DNA of 64,000 nucleotides from Sulfurospirillum sp. UBA4058 (GTDB lineage Bacteria; Campylobacterota; Campylobacteria; Campylobacterales; Sulfurospirillaceae), in the NCBI GenBank assembly GCA_002382085.1, contig DFZK01000012.1:248001-312000 (forward strand). The letters run 5' to 3'. Both the position numbers and the translations under genes were made by a program. The notes under the pieces are model-generated. The model was given only the letters and a program-made list of their open reading frames with translations. It ran no database searches and was not told where the DNA came from. This document shows positions 1-8,091 of this stretch, in pieces (within the stretch, counting starts at the first letter, position 1; each line of letters starts with the position of its first letter).

Positions 1-210
1 GGCGATGCCGATTTCCAAGATCGTCGCTTGCGAGGCAAACAAGGTTAAAGCCAAAAATTGCCCCGAACCCGCGAAAATAAAAACGCTCATAAAAAAAGCG
101 TAATACCACGGAATCAGCAATTTGGAAAGCAACAATCCAAACGCCATTCCAAGCGGAATATATCCCATCATGACGGGAATCGTTAATTTAACGATCTGTA
201 AAAAAGACAT
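1..210 (-). CDS. azlC: AzlC-family branched-chain amino acid permease, N-terminal part
   Basis: Seventy codons run leftward off the window edge, so only the N-terminal third of a family protein of about 225 residues is present. The start is the ATG at 210-208, preceded by a purine-rich AGAGTAAAAG. The translation opens with a hydrophobic segment and contains PLGMAFGLLL and FAGSGQFLAL, which resemble the conserved first helices of AzlC exporters. AzlC normally works with the small membrane partner AzlD in branched-chain amino acid efflux; AzlD would lie beyond the window. A TTACATGTAA palindrome sits just upstream, between this gene and the 56-residue peptide gene. Family assignment is by pattern only. 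Confidence 0.7.
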   Translation of the reverse strand, partial: MSFLQIVKLTIPVMMGYIPLGMAFGLLLSKLLIPWYYAFFMSVFIFAGSGQFLALTLFASQATILEIGIA

Positions 211-220
211 CTTTTACTCT

Positions 221-230
221 TTACATGTAA
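221..230. repeat. TTACATGTAA palindrome, intergenic
   Basis: Perfect copy of the dispersed 10-base palindrome, between the 56-residue peptide gene and azlC. Flanks on one strand read TACTCT before it and ACATT after it. Confidence 0.8.
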
Positions 231-233
231 ACA

Positions 234-404
234 TTATTTTTGAATGTAGCGGTCTAAATAGTTTTGGGAAACGTTGGTGTCTCCGTGCATTTGACGTACC
301 TCTTTAGACGGAGGTACGTTATGAGGTTTAACATCGCTAAAATAGAGATAATCCACCGTCACGATCAAAGCGATTATGACGACGATCGGAAGCAAAAAGA
401 TCAT
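234..404 (-). CDS. 56-residue single-pass membrane peptide downstream of flgG
   Basis: A short frame starts at ATG 404-402, nine bases after the flgG stop, and ends with TAA at 236-234. The peptide has one strongly hydrophobic N-terminal stretch, about residues 2 to 17 (MIFLLPIVVIIALIVTV), followed by a polar tail of about 38 residues ending DRYIQK. This gives a small inner-membrane protein with its tail probably outside. The codon style (GTC, ATC, CGC mixed with AT-rich third positions) matches the neighbours. The ribosome site is weak, so translational coupling to flgG is plausible. I do not recognise the family; its place at the end of the rod operon suggests, but does not show, a flagellar link. 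Confidence 0.6.
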   Translation of the reverse strand: MIFLLPIVVIIALIVTVDYLYFSDVKPHNVPPSKEVRQMHGDTNVSQNYLDRYIQK

Positions 405-413
405 TTTAACGTG

Positions 414-1202
414 TTACGCTTTCAAATCATTAACGATTTTAAGCATTTGGTCACTCGTCGTAATCGCTTTAGAATTGGCTTCATACGCACGTTGTCCCGT
501 AATCAAATCGGTCATCTCGTCAACCAATTGTACGTTACTCATTTCAACGAATTGTTGTCTCGTTTGCCCCAAACCGTTCAGTCCGGGCGTGCTTACGATC
601 GGATCGCCCGAAGCGGTAGTATTGATATAGTTGTTGTCTCCTAAGGAATGAAGACCCGCCGGATTGATGAAGTTTGCCAACTCAAGCTGCCCGATTTGTT
701 GCGTCGCGGTTTGTCCCGCTTGTAAAACCGAAACCATACCGTCTACGCCGATCGTAATTTGAGTGGCATCTGCCGGTATGACCAATTGAGGAATAAGTTG
801 ATACCCATCGCTATTGATCACGTTACCGTCGGCATCGAGTTTAAACGAACCGTTACGCGTATAGCCCGTTGTACCGTCTGGAAGTAAAATTTGGAAAAAA
901 CCGTTACCCGTAATCGCCAAGTCCAAAGAACCGCCGGTTTCTTTGAAATTGCCTTGCGTAAACTGTTTGGCAATCGCCGTCGGTCGCGTTCCCAAACCCA
1001 CTTCGATACCGGTAGGTGAAACGGATGTTCCGCTGGTAGACGTACCCGCATAGGTCATCGTTTGATACATCAAATCCGCAAACTCGGCACGTTGTTTTTT
1101 ATATCCGATCGTATTGACGTTTGAAATGTTGTTGGACGTCGTGTCGATTTGTGTTTGTTGTGCGATCATACCGGTTGCAGCGGTATATAAAGAGCGCATC
1201 AT
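414..1202 (-). CDS. flgG: Flagellar distal rod protein FlgG
   Basis: FlgG forms the distal rod of the flagellar basal body, in the periplasm, and is exported by the flagellar type III apparatus. At 262 residues it has the usual length. The N-terminal rod motif SNNISNVNTIGYKK lies near residues 23 to 36. The middle carries the conserved ITGNGFFQILLPDGTTGYTRNG-type block (near residues 97 to 118), and the C-terminal rod domain ends with GQRAYEANSKAI and DQMLKIVNDL. It starts 16 bases after the flgF stop, so both are probably cotranscribed from the sigma-54 promoter before flgF. Well supported. Confidence 0.96.
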   Translation of the reverse strand: MMRSLYTAATGMIAQQTQIDTTSNNISNVNTIGYKKQRAEFADLMYQTMTYAGTSTSGTSVSPTGIEVGLGTRPTAIAKQFTQGNFKETGGSLDLAITGNGFFQILLPDGTTGYTRNGSFKLDADGNVINSDGYQLIPQLVIPADATQITIGVDGMVSVLQAGQTATQQIGQLELANFINPAGLHSLGDNNYINTTASGDPIVSTPGLNGLGQTRQQFVEMSNVQLVDEMTDLITGQRAYEANSKAITTSDQMLKIVNDLKA

Positions 1203-1218
1203 AGGCTATCCTTTAAAA

Positions 1219-2022
1219 TTAAGCTTTTGTCGAAGCAAGTTTACTAATAGCTTCGGAATTTAGGTCGTTCATATGCGATTTCATGACTTTTTGATACATC
1301 TCAACCATACGATTGGCTTCGATCAAATTCGTCATTTCATAGACGGGATTAATGTTGCTGGTTTCCAAAAAGCCTTGTGCCACAAGCTCGCCCGTATCAA
1401 GCTCGGTTAACTCGTCGGTACTTTTAAATTTAAAGAGATTCGCACCCTCTTTTAAAAGCGATTTCACGTCGTCGCTTTGGACGATATAAAGACGACCGAT
1501 CTCATCTTCCCTATTGTACAAATTGCCGCTTTTATCGACGCGAAGTTCACCGTCATCAGGAAGCGTAACGTATTGACGATTTTGAAAATAGGTTGAAGGC
1601 AGTACGGGAAAACCCTCTTTGGTCACCAACGTTCCTTCGTTATTGAGCGTAAACGCACCGTCTTGGGTCAATCGAATGCCCTGCGGCGTTTCGACCATAA
1701 AAAAAATATCGTTGCGCTTGAGCGCAAGATCAAACGTATTGCCGGTATTTTTAATGCCGCCTTGTTCGTACTTGACGTATCCTTCAACGATTTGAGGCAC
1801 GCGATCGATCGTGGCGTTCATAAATTTACTCGCCTCTTTCGTATTGTCTTTTAAAGGCATCTCTTCTTGAAATTCTTGAAAAATACGTTTAAAATCGCCG
1901 ATAACGACATCGTCTCTTTTAAAAGCAGGCGTATTCAGATTGGCAAGATTATTGGAGATGACGTCCAGTTTGTTAAACTGGGTAACCATCGCTCCGGTAA
2001 CGCTGTAATAGCCGTTTTGCAT
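1219..2022 (-). CDS. flgF: Flagellar proximal rod protein, FlgF type
   Basis: A second rod-family protein of 267 residues, first in the leftward flgF-flgG pair. The N-terminal motif SNNLANLNTPAFKR lies near residues 23 to 36, and the C-terminal half ends with EMTNLIEANRMVEMYQKVMKSH, the usual rod C-terminal helix. FlgF-type proteins sit in the proximal rod between FlgB/FlgC and FlgG. In this phylum such genes are sometimes named flgG1 or flgG2, so FlgF is the best but not the only name. The gene is preceded by a good sigma-54 promoter, as expected for middle-class flagellar genes in Campylobacterota. Confidence 0.88.
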   Translation of the reverse strand: MQNGYYSVTGAMVTQFNKLDVISNNLANLNTPAFKRDDVVIGDFKRIFQEFQEEMPLKDNTKEASKFMNATIDRVPQIVEGYVKYEQGGIKNTGNTFDLALKRNDIFFMVETPQGIRLTQDGAFTLNNEGTLVTKEGFPVLPSTYFQNRQYVTLPDDGELRVDKSGNLYNREDEIGRLYIVQSDDVKSLLKEGANLFKFKSTDELTELDTGELVAQGFLETSNINPVYEMTNLIEANRMVEMYQKVMKSHMNDLNSEAISKLASTKA

Positions 2023-2058
2023 ACTTTATGTCTCGCTTTTTTCATTCGTTAGTTGAGT

Positions 2059-2076
2059 AAAGCAACTCCCGTTCCA
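2059..2076 (-). promoter_or_regulatory. Sigma-54 promoter of flgF-flgG
   Basis: Read leftward the sequence is TGGAACGGGAGTTGCTTT, with GG and GC exactly ten bases apart, close to the RpoN consensus TGGCACG-N4-TTGCW. The GC lies about 40 bases before the flgF start, leaving a leader of about 30 bases. Confidence 0.8.
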
Positions 2077-2121
2077 TCTTTACCGTGATCATTTTTTAAC
2101 GCCGTTTAAAAAAAAACTCGG

Positions 2122-2127
2122 TATAAT
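2122..2127 (+). promoter_or_regulatory. -10 box of rpoD promoter
   Basis: TATAAT follows an A-rich stretch, about 75 bases before the rpoD ATG. No clear -35 is seen, which is usual in this phylum. An AAGGAGAG ribosome site precedes the ATG. Confidence 0.6.
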
Positions 2128-2201
2128 CCACATCTTTTTATGAGAATTTTAAAGAAAAAATCAAACTCCTAACACCCTACACTCTTAAGGAGAGTTACCC
2201 T

Positions 2202-4055
2202 ATGGCTTCAAAAGAACTTTACACCGAGTTGGAAGAACTTTTTGTCGAACATGAAAAATCATACGTCACGTATGAAAACGTCATGGAATTGTTTACCAAA
2301 CCCCCGACTCCGGCAAACGTAAAAAAATTAATGGTACTGCTTGAAAAATACAAAGTTTCGCTTATTTCGTCCGCGGAAATCGCCAAACTTCGTAACAAAG
2401 AAGAAGCCAAAAAACGTGAAGAAGAGCGTCAAAAACTCCAAGACGAAGCCCTTGAAGAAGAGTTTGATCTTGCCAGCGAAAAAGAGCTTTTGGAATGGTC
2501 ACGCAGCGATAGTCCCGTAAGAATGTACCTTCGAGAGATGGGACAAATTTCACTTTTGACCAAAGACGAAGAGATTGAAATCAGCAAAAAAATCGAATTC
2601 GGCGAAGATATTATCATCGACGCGTTTTGTTCCGTTCCTTACCTCATCGACTTTATCTTAGACTATAAAGAAGCCCTCATTAACCGCGAACGCCGTGTCA
2701 AAGAGCTCTTTAAAACCTTTGAAGACGACGACGATAGCGACGACGACAGCGATGATGAAGGCGAAGAGTACGACGAAGACGGCGAGGAGAAACGTACGTT
2801 TTCGAAAAAAGACAATACGCGTACCGAAAAAGTCATCGAAAGCTTTAAAGCCTTGGAAAAAGCTAAAAAAGATTGGCTTAAAAGCTTTTCCAAGCCCCCA
2901 GAAGAGGAGTTGGATGCCGAAGAGCGCATGAATTACGATTTAGGGCTTGCGTATAAGAAAAAATTGCTTAAAGAAGCCTTGATGGATTTGGGACCGACCA
3001 GTAAACTGATTAACGAACTGGTCAAATCGATGGAGACCGCACTTAAAAGTGATTTTGAATTCGACAAAGAGCTTAAACGCCTTGAATACCGTTTGCCGCT
3101 TTTTAACGATGCGCTCAAAGAAAACCATATGAAACTGCTTCAAAACATCGTCGATTTGAACAAAGAAGACATTACGACGATGGTACCCGAAGCCACGATG
3201 GTATCGACCTACATGGAGATCAAAAAACTCTTCCAAACCAAAGAAGCTAGCAAACAAGGCTTTGATTTGGAACCGGAGACCCTTAAAGAGATTTTAGAGC
3301 AAATCAAGCGCGGTAAACGCATCGCCGACGAATCAAAAACGCGCATGGCAAAAAGTAACTTGCGTCTGGTCGTCTCCATCGCGAAACGTTACACCAATCG
3401 CGGTTTGCCGTTTTTGGACTTAATTCAAGAAGGCAACATCGGTTTGATGAAAGCGGTCGATAAATTTGAGTATAAAAAAGGCTACAAATTTTCGACCTAC
3501 GCGACATGGTGGATCAGACAAGCCATCTCTCGCGCCATTGCCGATCAAGCGCGTACGATTCGTATTCCGATCCACATGATCGAGACGATCAACCGTATTA
3601 ATAAAATTATTCGTAAACACCTTCAAGAAGAGGGAAAAGAACCTGACATCGAAACCATCGCTCAAGAAGTGGGTTTGAGTGCCGATAAAGTCAAAAACGT
3701 CATTAAAATCACGAAAGAGCCTATCTCGCTCGAAGCACCGATCGGTAACGAAGACGACGGTAAATTCGGCGATTTCGTGGAAGATAAAAACTCTATCGCA
3801 CCGATCGATCATATCTTAAAATCCGATCTTAAAGATCAGATCGATGAAGTCTTAGATCAACTCAACGATCGTGAAAAAGCGGTGATTCGTATGCGATTTG
3901 GGTTAATGCACGACGAAAGCGATCGAACGCTCGAAGAGATCGGAAAAGAGCTGAACGTCACGCGTGAACGCGTCCGCCAGATCGAGAGTTCGGCGATTAA
4001 AAAGCTTAAACACCCGAAAGTGGGACGTAAACTTAAAAACTATATCGAGAGCTAA
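2202..4055 (+). CDS. rpoD: Primary RNA polymerase sigma factor RpoD (sigma-70)
   Basis: The housekeeping sigma factor directs RNA polymerase to most promoters. The 617-residue protein starts with a region 1.1-like helical part, then region 1.2/2.1 (SPVRMYLREMG), region 2 with the -10 recognition block GYKFSTYATWWIRQAI near residue 425, region 3, and region 4 with EEIGKELNVTRERVRQIE near residue 580. Between regions 1.2 and 2 the non-conserved linker contains a dense acidic run near residues 173 to 195 (EDDDDSDDDSDDEGEE), followed by basic residues. A PAS-like gene starts two bases after its stop codon. Start supported by AAGGAGAG. Confidence 0.97.
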   Translation: MASKELYTELEELFVEHEKSYVTYENVMELFTKPPTPANVKKLMVLLEKYKVSLISSAEIAKLRNKEEAKKREEERQKLQDEALEEEFDLASEKELLEWSRSDSPVRMYLREMGQISLLTKDEEIEISKKIEFGEDIIIDAFCSVPYLIDFILDYKEALINRERRVKELFKTFEDDDDSDDDSDDEGEEYDEDGEEKRTFSKKDNTRTEKVIESFKALEKAKKDWLKSFSKPPEEELDAEERMNYDLGLAYKKKLLKEALMDLGPTSKLINELVKSMETALKSDFEFDKELKRLEYRLPLFNDALKENHMKLLQNIVDLNKEDITTMVPEATMVSTYMEIKKLFQTKEASKQGFDLEPETLKEILEQIKRGKRIADESKTRMAKSNLRLVVSIAKRYTNRGLPFLDLIQEGNIGLMKAVDKFEYKKGYKFSTYATWWIRQAISRAIADQARTIRIPIHMIETINRINKIIRKHLQEEGKEPDIETIAQEVGLSADKVKNVIKITKEPISLEAPIGNEDDGKFGDFVEDKNSIAPIDHILKSDLKDQIDEVLDQLNDREKAVIRMRFGLMHDESDRTLEEIGKELNVTRERVRQIESSAIKKLKHPKVGRKLKNYIES

Positions 4056-4057
4056 GC

Positions 4058-4741
4058 ATGACGTTTGCTGAAGCGTGGATTGAGCACGACTACAATCCTT
4101 TCATCGTATTCGATACCAACGGTAAAATTCTCTCCCTCAACCAAGAAGCACAGTACCTTCTTGGTGAGGTCAACCATAAAAAAATCTTCGATATCGCGCA
4201 AACGTATGCCAGTATGACCTACGGTTTTAAGACGACCATTGTGGACATCGCCTTTGGATCGTACAAATTTTACGCGATTACGGTCGGCTACGACGATGAG
4301 ACGTCTATCGGCATCAAGCTCTATAAAAGTGCCACTAAAAAATTTGCCAACGTGGAAGAGTATGGAGAAAGCGTCAATATTTACGCGCTTTTAGATCTGT
4401 GCATCAGTGCTTCTTCGACCAACACCGATATTAAATTCCGTAAAGAGTTTGACCCGACCTTTCCCGACGTTCGCCTTAAAGTCGAAGACTTTATGAAACT
4501 GCTCACGAAAGTCTATCAATCCCATACCTCTTCGGCAACGATTACGACGCGTTTAGCCCTCATTACGGGCGAATACATTCGTTTCAATACCAAAAAATAC
4601 CCCATTTTCGCGATCTCGATCAAAGGTGAAAATCGCGATAAAAGTTATGAAAAAAGCATCGAAGAGATTGCCCAAAAAAGTAACTGCACGATTCATTTTG
4701 AAAAAGACGAAACCGTCATTCACGCAGCGTTAGTCTCCTAA
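4058..4741 (+). CDS. PAS-like protein cotranscribed with rpoD
   Basis: A 227-residue soluble protein starts two bases after rpoD, so it is surely cotranscribed. The first 70 residues look like a PAS fold (NPFIVFDTNGKILSLNQEAQYLLG). The rest (KVEDFMKLLTKVYQ, SATITTRLALITGEYI) resembles a degenerate histidine-kinase ATPase region without the N, G1 or G2 boxes, so kinase activity is unlikely. There is no signal peptide or membrane segment. It is probably a lineage-restricted protein of this phylum. A role as sensor or sigma-associated regulator is only suggested by the neighbour. It ends at a bidirectional terminator. Confidence 0.65.
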   Translation: MTFAEAWIEHDYNPFIVFDTNGKILSLNQEAQYLLGEVNHKKIFDIAQTYASMTYGFKTTIVDIAFGSYKFYAITVGYDDETSIGIKLYKSATKKFANVEEYGESVNIYALLDLCISASSTNTDIKFRKEFDPTFPDVRLKVEDFMKLLTKVYQSHTSSATITTRLALITGEYIRFNTKKYPIFAISIKGENRDKSYEKSIEEIAQKSNCTIHFEKDETVIHAALVS

Positions 4742-4744
4742 AAG

Positions 4745-4792
4745 AAAAAGCTTACATGTAAAGGCGTAACACCCTCCTAATGTGAGCTTTTT
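4745..4792. terminator. Bidirectional terminator between convergent genes
   Basis: Left arm AAAAAGCTTACAT (4745-4757) pairs with right arm ATGTGAGCTTTTT (4780-4792) with one wobble, giving an A-rich/T-rich arm on either strand. A perfect TTACATGTAA (4752-4761) forms part of the left arm. The right arm overlaps the stop codon of the leftward GGDEF-EAL gene. Confidence 0.7.
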
Positions 4793-7460
4793 AATCTAAA
4801 TCACTGAGGACTCCGGGTTTTCCCACATAAAATCCTTGCACGTAATCAACACCGAGTTCTTTCACTTTTTCCAGAATGGTCGCATCACTGACGTATTCGG
4901 CAATCGTTTTAATGCCCATTCGATGGGCAAACGTAACGATTGCTTCCACTAACGTTTCATTACGCCTATTTTCCGAAAGACCTTGTATCAAGGAGCCGTC
5001 GATCTTCAAATAATCGATATTCATTTGTAAAATATGCGCAAAATTCGAATACCCCGATCCAAAATCGTCAATTGCGATTTTAGCCCCTAACGTTTTGACT
5101 TTATCGATGAATTTTTGAACGTTATCGTAATTTTCAATCCCTTCGCTTTCCAGAATTTCAAAGACGATACGATGTGCCGTTTTCGTTTGCATCATCATCC
5201 GTATCATCGAATCTACTAAATGCGTATTTTCAATATCGTGTACGGAGAGATTGATCGAAAACTCCATATGACTTTTTTGAAATAAAAGACACGATTGATA
5301 CACCACCTCGTGCGTAATGCGAGAATAAAGTTTCATTTTTTGAGCAATCGATAAAAATTCACCCGGAAGAACGAGGTTTCCCTCTTCATCGATCATACGC
5401 ACCAAAGCTTCGTATTTGATCGTTTTTCCCGTCTTTACCTCAACAATCGGTTGATAATAGCACAAGATACGCCCTTGCAAAATGGCTTTACGAATTTGTG
5501 CCGCGATGTTGATATTGTGATGGTAATGTTCTTCGAGATTTTCCGTTTCTTTGTAAAGATATGAATTCAGTTTTTTCTCTTTGGCGCGATGCAAAGCAAT
5601 ATCGGCATGGGTCATGAGGTTTTCCTTGCCGAGTGCGGCACCGACGCTCATGCGAAGGGAGACGTCTTCCATGCCGAGCTGAAACACTTTTTCTTCTAAA
5701 GAAGCATGCAATAAGAGCATACGATGTTCTAATGATTTGGCGTTCAACGTCGTATCGTACAGTAAAATCGTAAATTCGTCTCCTCCCGTTCGATACGTAT
5801 GAAAACCTTGTTCTTCCAGCCATTTCGCGACCTGTTTTAAAATCGCATCACCGGCTTCTAATCCGAAAAAGTCGTTAATCTCTTTAAAAGCATCAATATT
5901 GACGATCATAACGGCATTAGGAGGGTTGTTTTTAAAGTCGATATTCAATTTTTGACGATTGGGTAAGGATGTCAATTGATCAAAAAACGCCAATTTTCGG
6001 ATGATTTCCTGATCTTTTTTACGCTCGGTAATATCTTCTTTCATCGCGACGTAATTCGTGATGACGCCGTCGTCATCGCGCAAAGGAGTAATCGTTTCCC
6101 ATTCGACGTATTCACGCCGATCTTTAGCCGTATTGATCAGCTCCCCTTCCCATATTTCGCCCTCTTTCAAGCGTTGCCATAGCGAACGGTACACGTCCGG
6201 CGTCATTTTACCCGATTTTAAAATACTCGGTCGCTTGCCGATACATTCACTTTTTGAATAGCCCGTAATCTGTGTAAAACGTTGATTAACGTACGTCATC
6301 ACGCTTTCCAAATCGGTAACTACGATCGAGATCGGTGCTTGTTCGATAATCTGAGCAAACTGCATTAAGCGATTGGAAAGTGCCTTTTCTTTTTGATAAT
6401 TACGCTGGATCGTACGATTGAGATATATCAAATGCAAAATGATAAACACGGCAATACCGACAAAAATAATGAAAACGACGGTCAACTCAACGGTGTATTT
6501 CAACCAGATATCTTTGAGATTAAAACGCGGTAAATCGTCAAAAGGCGGGAAGCGTAAAGCCCGCAATACATGTTCGACCGTGGTATAATCTTGAGGAATG
6601 TTAAATCCGTAAATGTTCATAGCACGTGTGACGTCACTCCCCTGCGGTAGCAAGAACAGCGTAGCAAGCAATGTTCGAGAAAGCGTTTCATCGACATGAG
6701 GCAAAGCGACTAACGGCCATTCCGGATAGAGTTTTGTCGAGACGTGTACAGGAAAAGAAGGAACGTAACTTTGTTCGTGAAGAATACGAATGTGTGAAAG
6801 ATCGAGCTTACCCTCATGCACCATCTTTTCTAACACGCCCGTTCGTATAAATCCTACATCGGCTTGCTTGTCTAAAACTGCCCGAACGACCTTATCATGC
6901 GGCATTCCCGTCTGGATCATCGTGATGTCTTTCATCGCGTCGATGCCTTGCGCCAATAATTCAAACGCCTGCATTTGATAACCGCCCAAAGAGTCCGTAT
7001 CGGGCAAAGCAACCTTGGTAGATTTGATCTCTTTAAGCGTCGTGATCGCCGAGTTCGCACGCGTAAAGATGACACCTCCGAAATGCGTTACTTTTTGTCC
7101 CTGCTCCAAAACGGCGAGCGTGCATAGCGGAGAAGAGAGTCCGTAACGCTCTTTCAGCAAAATGTAATTCCCTGAATTGGTTAGTAAAAAATCACCTCTT
7201 TTCTGCTTTACGTAATCATCAATATCTTCATAATCAAGCACATCAATATGAAAACGATAAGATGGAATTTTGTCGTTTAAATAGGCTTCAAGCGGTCGAT
7301 ACGCTTCTAACACTTGTGGTTTGGGACGATACGCTAAAACACCGATGTGAACGACGGAAATTTGGGGTGAAGGTAGGATCGTCTCTTGCGCATACGCCAA
7401 CGCGGATAAAAACAGAACGCTGATTAAAAACCATCGTATCGGTTTTCGTAAGTTGCACAT
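4791..7460 (-). CDS. PhnD-like periplasmic sensor with PAS, GGDEF and EAL domains
   Basis: A membrane-bound c-di-GMP enzyme of 889 residues. A signal peptide (about 1-24) leads to a periplasmic binding domain of PhnD/phosphonate type (about 35-290, LAYRPKPQVLEAYRPL). A transmembrane helix follows near 325-350, then a PAS domain (about 365-480, QAPISIVVTDLES). The GGDEF domain has an intact TGGDEF and the NIDAFKEIND block. The EAL domain has YEALVR, DDFGSGYSNF and YLKIDGSLIQ, so both catalytic signatures are present and the phosphodiesterase side looks intact. Ligand unknown; the PhnD fold suggests an oxyanion or small organic ligand. It is monocistronic, between the bidirectional terminator and the hairpin at 7580. 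Confidence 0.9.
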   Translation of the reverse strand: MCNLRKPIRWFLISVLFLSALAYAQETILPSPQISVVHIGVLAYRPKPQVLEAYRPLEAYLNDKIPSYRFHIDVLDYEDIDDYVKQKRGDFLLTNSGNYILLKERYGLSSPLCTLAVLEQGQKVTHFGGVIFTRANSAITTLKEIKSTKVALPDTDSLGGYQMQAFELLAQGIDAMKDITMIQTGMPHDKVVRAVLDKQADVGFIRTGVLEKMVHEGKLDLSHIRILHEQSYVPSFPVHVSTKLYPEWPLVALPHVDETLSRTLLATLFLLPQGSDVTRAMNIYGFNIPQDYTTVEHVLRALRFPPFDDLPRFNLKDIWLKYTVELTVVFIIFVGIAVFIILHLIYLNRTIQRNYQKEKALSNRLMQFAQIIEQAPISIVVTDLESVMTYVNQRFTQITGYSKSECIGKRPSILKSGKMTPDVYRSLWQRLKEGEIWEGELINTAKDRREYVEWETITPLRDDDGVITNYVAMKEDITERKKDQEIIRKLAFFDQLTSLPNRQKLNIDFKNNPPNAVMIVNIDAFKEINDFFGLEAGDAILKQVAKWLEEQGFHTYRTGGDEFTILLYDTTLNAKSLEHRMLLLHASLEEKVFQLGMEDVSLRMSVGAALGKENLMTHADIALHRAKEKKLNSYLYKETENLEEHYHHNINIAAQIRKAILQGRILCYYQPIVEVKTGKTIKYEALVRMIDEEGNLVLPGEFLSIAQKMKLYSRITHEVVYQSCLLFQKSHMEFSINLSVHDIENTHLVDSMIRMMMQTKTAHRIVFEILESEGIENYDNVQKFIDKVKTLGAKIAIDDFGSGYSNFAHILQMNIDYLKIDGSLIQGLSENRRNETLVEAIVTFAHRMGIKTIAEYVSDATILEKVKELGVDYVQGFYVGKPGVLSDLD

Positions 7461-7579
7461 TGTTTTACTTTTTAATTATATTTACGGTTAAATTTTATGA
7501 AAAGGTTTCTTAAAGCAAACTTTTAATGTCTCTATTTTCGTGATTTCACGTCAAGGTATCAAAAGCGATGAAAGCCTCT

Positions 7580-7610
7580 TTACATGTAAGGTTTTTAACC
7601 TTACATGTAA
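7580..7610. repeat. Inverted TTACATGTAA pair forming a hairpin
   Basis: Two perfect TTACATGTAA copies (7580-7589 and 7601-7610) extend into a 14-base perfect stem, TTACATGTAAGGTT with AACCTTACATGTAA, and a three-base loop. It lies just after the HxlR gene and could end its leftward transcript, although no strong T-run follows. Confidence 0.75.
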
Positions 7611-7617
7611 ACGTATA

Positions 7618-7980
7618 TTATCCGTTTGAACACCCTGCGTCATCGCCTCTTTTTTCAGGATTCATATGCTCTTTTCCCCATTGGTACATCAAGCTTAAAA
7701 TGGGTATGAGCGTTTCGCCCTCGGCGGTGAGCGAATACTCAACTTTGGGCGGCACTTGGTTGTACTGTTCTCTGTGAATAATATTGTGGCTTTCCAGCTC
7801 TTTGAGCTGTTGGGTTAGCGTTTTGTGCGCGATGGGCTGTAAGATCGTCTTGAGCTGATTGTAGCGCATCACTTTGGCTTCATGAATCTTCCACAAAATG
7901 ATCCACTTCCACTTTCCCTCCAAAATCGACATCGCATAATACATCGGGCATTTTTCGTATTTATCGCTGAAATTTTCCAT
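7618..7980 (-). CDS. HxlR-family winged-helix regulator
   Basis: A 120-residue DNA-binding protein with the full HxlR pattern: an N-terminal cysteine (CPMYYAMSILEGKWKW), the recognition helix region (HKTLTQQLKELESHNII) and the wing (REQYNQVPPKVEYSLT). The cysteine at residue 11 is in the place used for thiol-based redox sensing in HypR/YodB-type members, so a quinone, aldehyde or disulfide signal is plausible. It is divergent from a flavoprotein gene, with a candidate operator at 8007-8021 covering the shared region; mutual regulation is therefore likely. The two genes lie between two long palindromic hairpins, suggesting they move or are inherited as one cassette. Confidence 0.9.
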   Translation of the reverse strand: MENFSDKYEKCPMYYAMSILEGKWKWIILWKIHEAKVMRYNQLKTILQPIAHKTLTQQLKELESHNIIHREQYNQVPPKVEYSLTAEGETLIPILSLMYQWGKEHMNPEKRGDDAGCSNG

Positions 7981-8006
7981 TGATAGCTCCTTTACTTCCT
8001 TTTTGG

Positions 8007-8021
8007 TTAGTATATAACTAA
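8007..8021. promoter_or_regulatory. Candidate HxlR operator
   Basis: TTAGTATATAACTAA is an inverted repeat (TTAGT, five bases, ACTAA) in the middle of the divergent region. It overlaps the zone upstream of the flavoprotein -35 and lies 27 bases upstream of the HxlR start. A second half-repeat, TATACT, occurs at 8033-8038. Assignment is by position and symmetry. Confidence 0.45.
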
Positions 8022-8055
8022 AAAGTTCATTCTATACTTAAGTTGCATATTGTCC

Positions 8056-8061
8056 TATAAT
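8056..8061 (+). promoter_or_regulatory. -10 box of flavoprotein promoter
   Basis: TATAAT 31 bases before the ATG at 8092, with an AAAGGAAA ribosome site between them. Confidence 0.5.
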
Positions 8062-8091
8062 GCCGCTTATCACAACCTCAAAGGAAACACT

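Noticed and set aside
264..644. 126-codon frame on the + strand opposite flgG
   Set aside because: Antisense to flgG and to the 56-residue peptide; no support.
7580..7610. Hairpin pair as transposon end repeats flanking the HxlR cassette
   Set aside because: No transposase, no target duplication visible, and the same words occur as single sites elsewhere; kept only as a cassette hypothesis.
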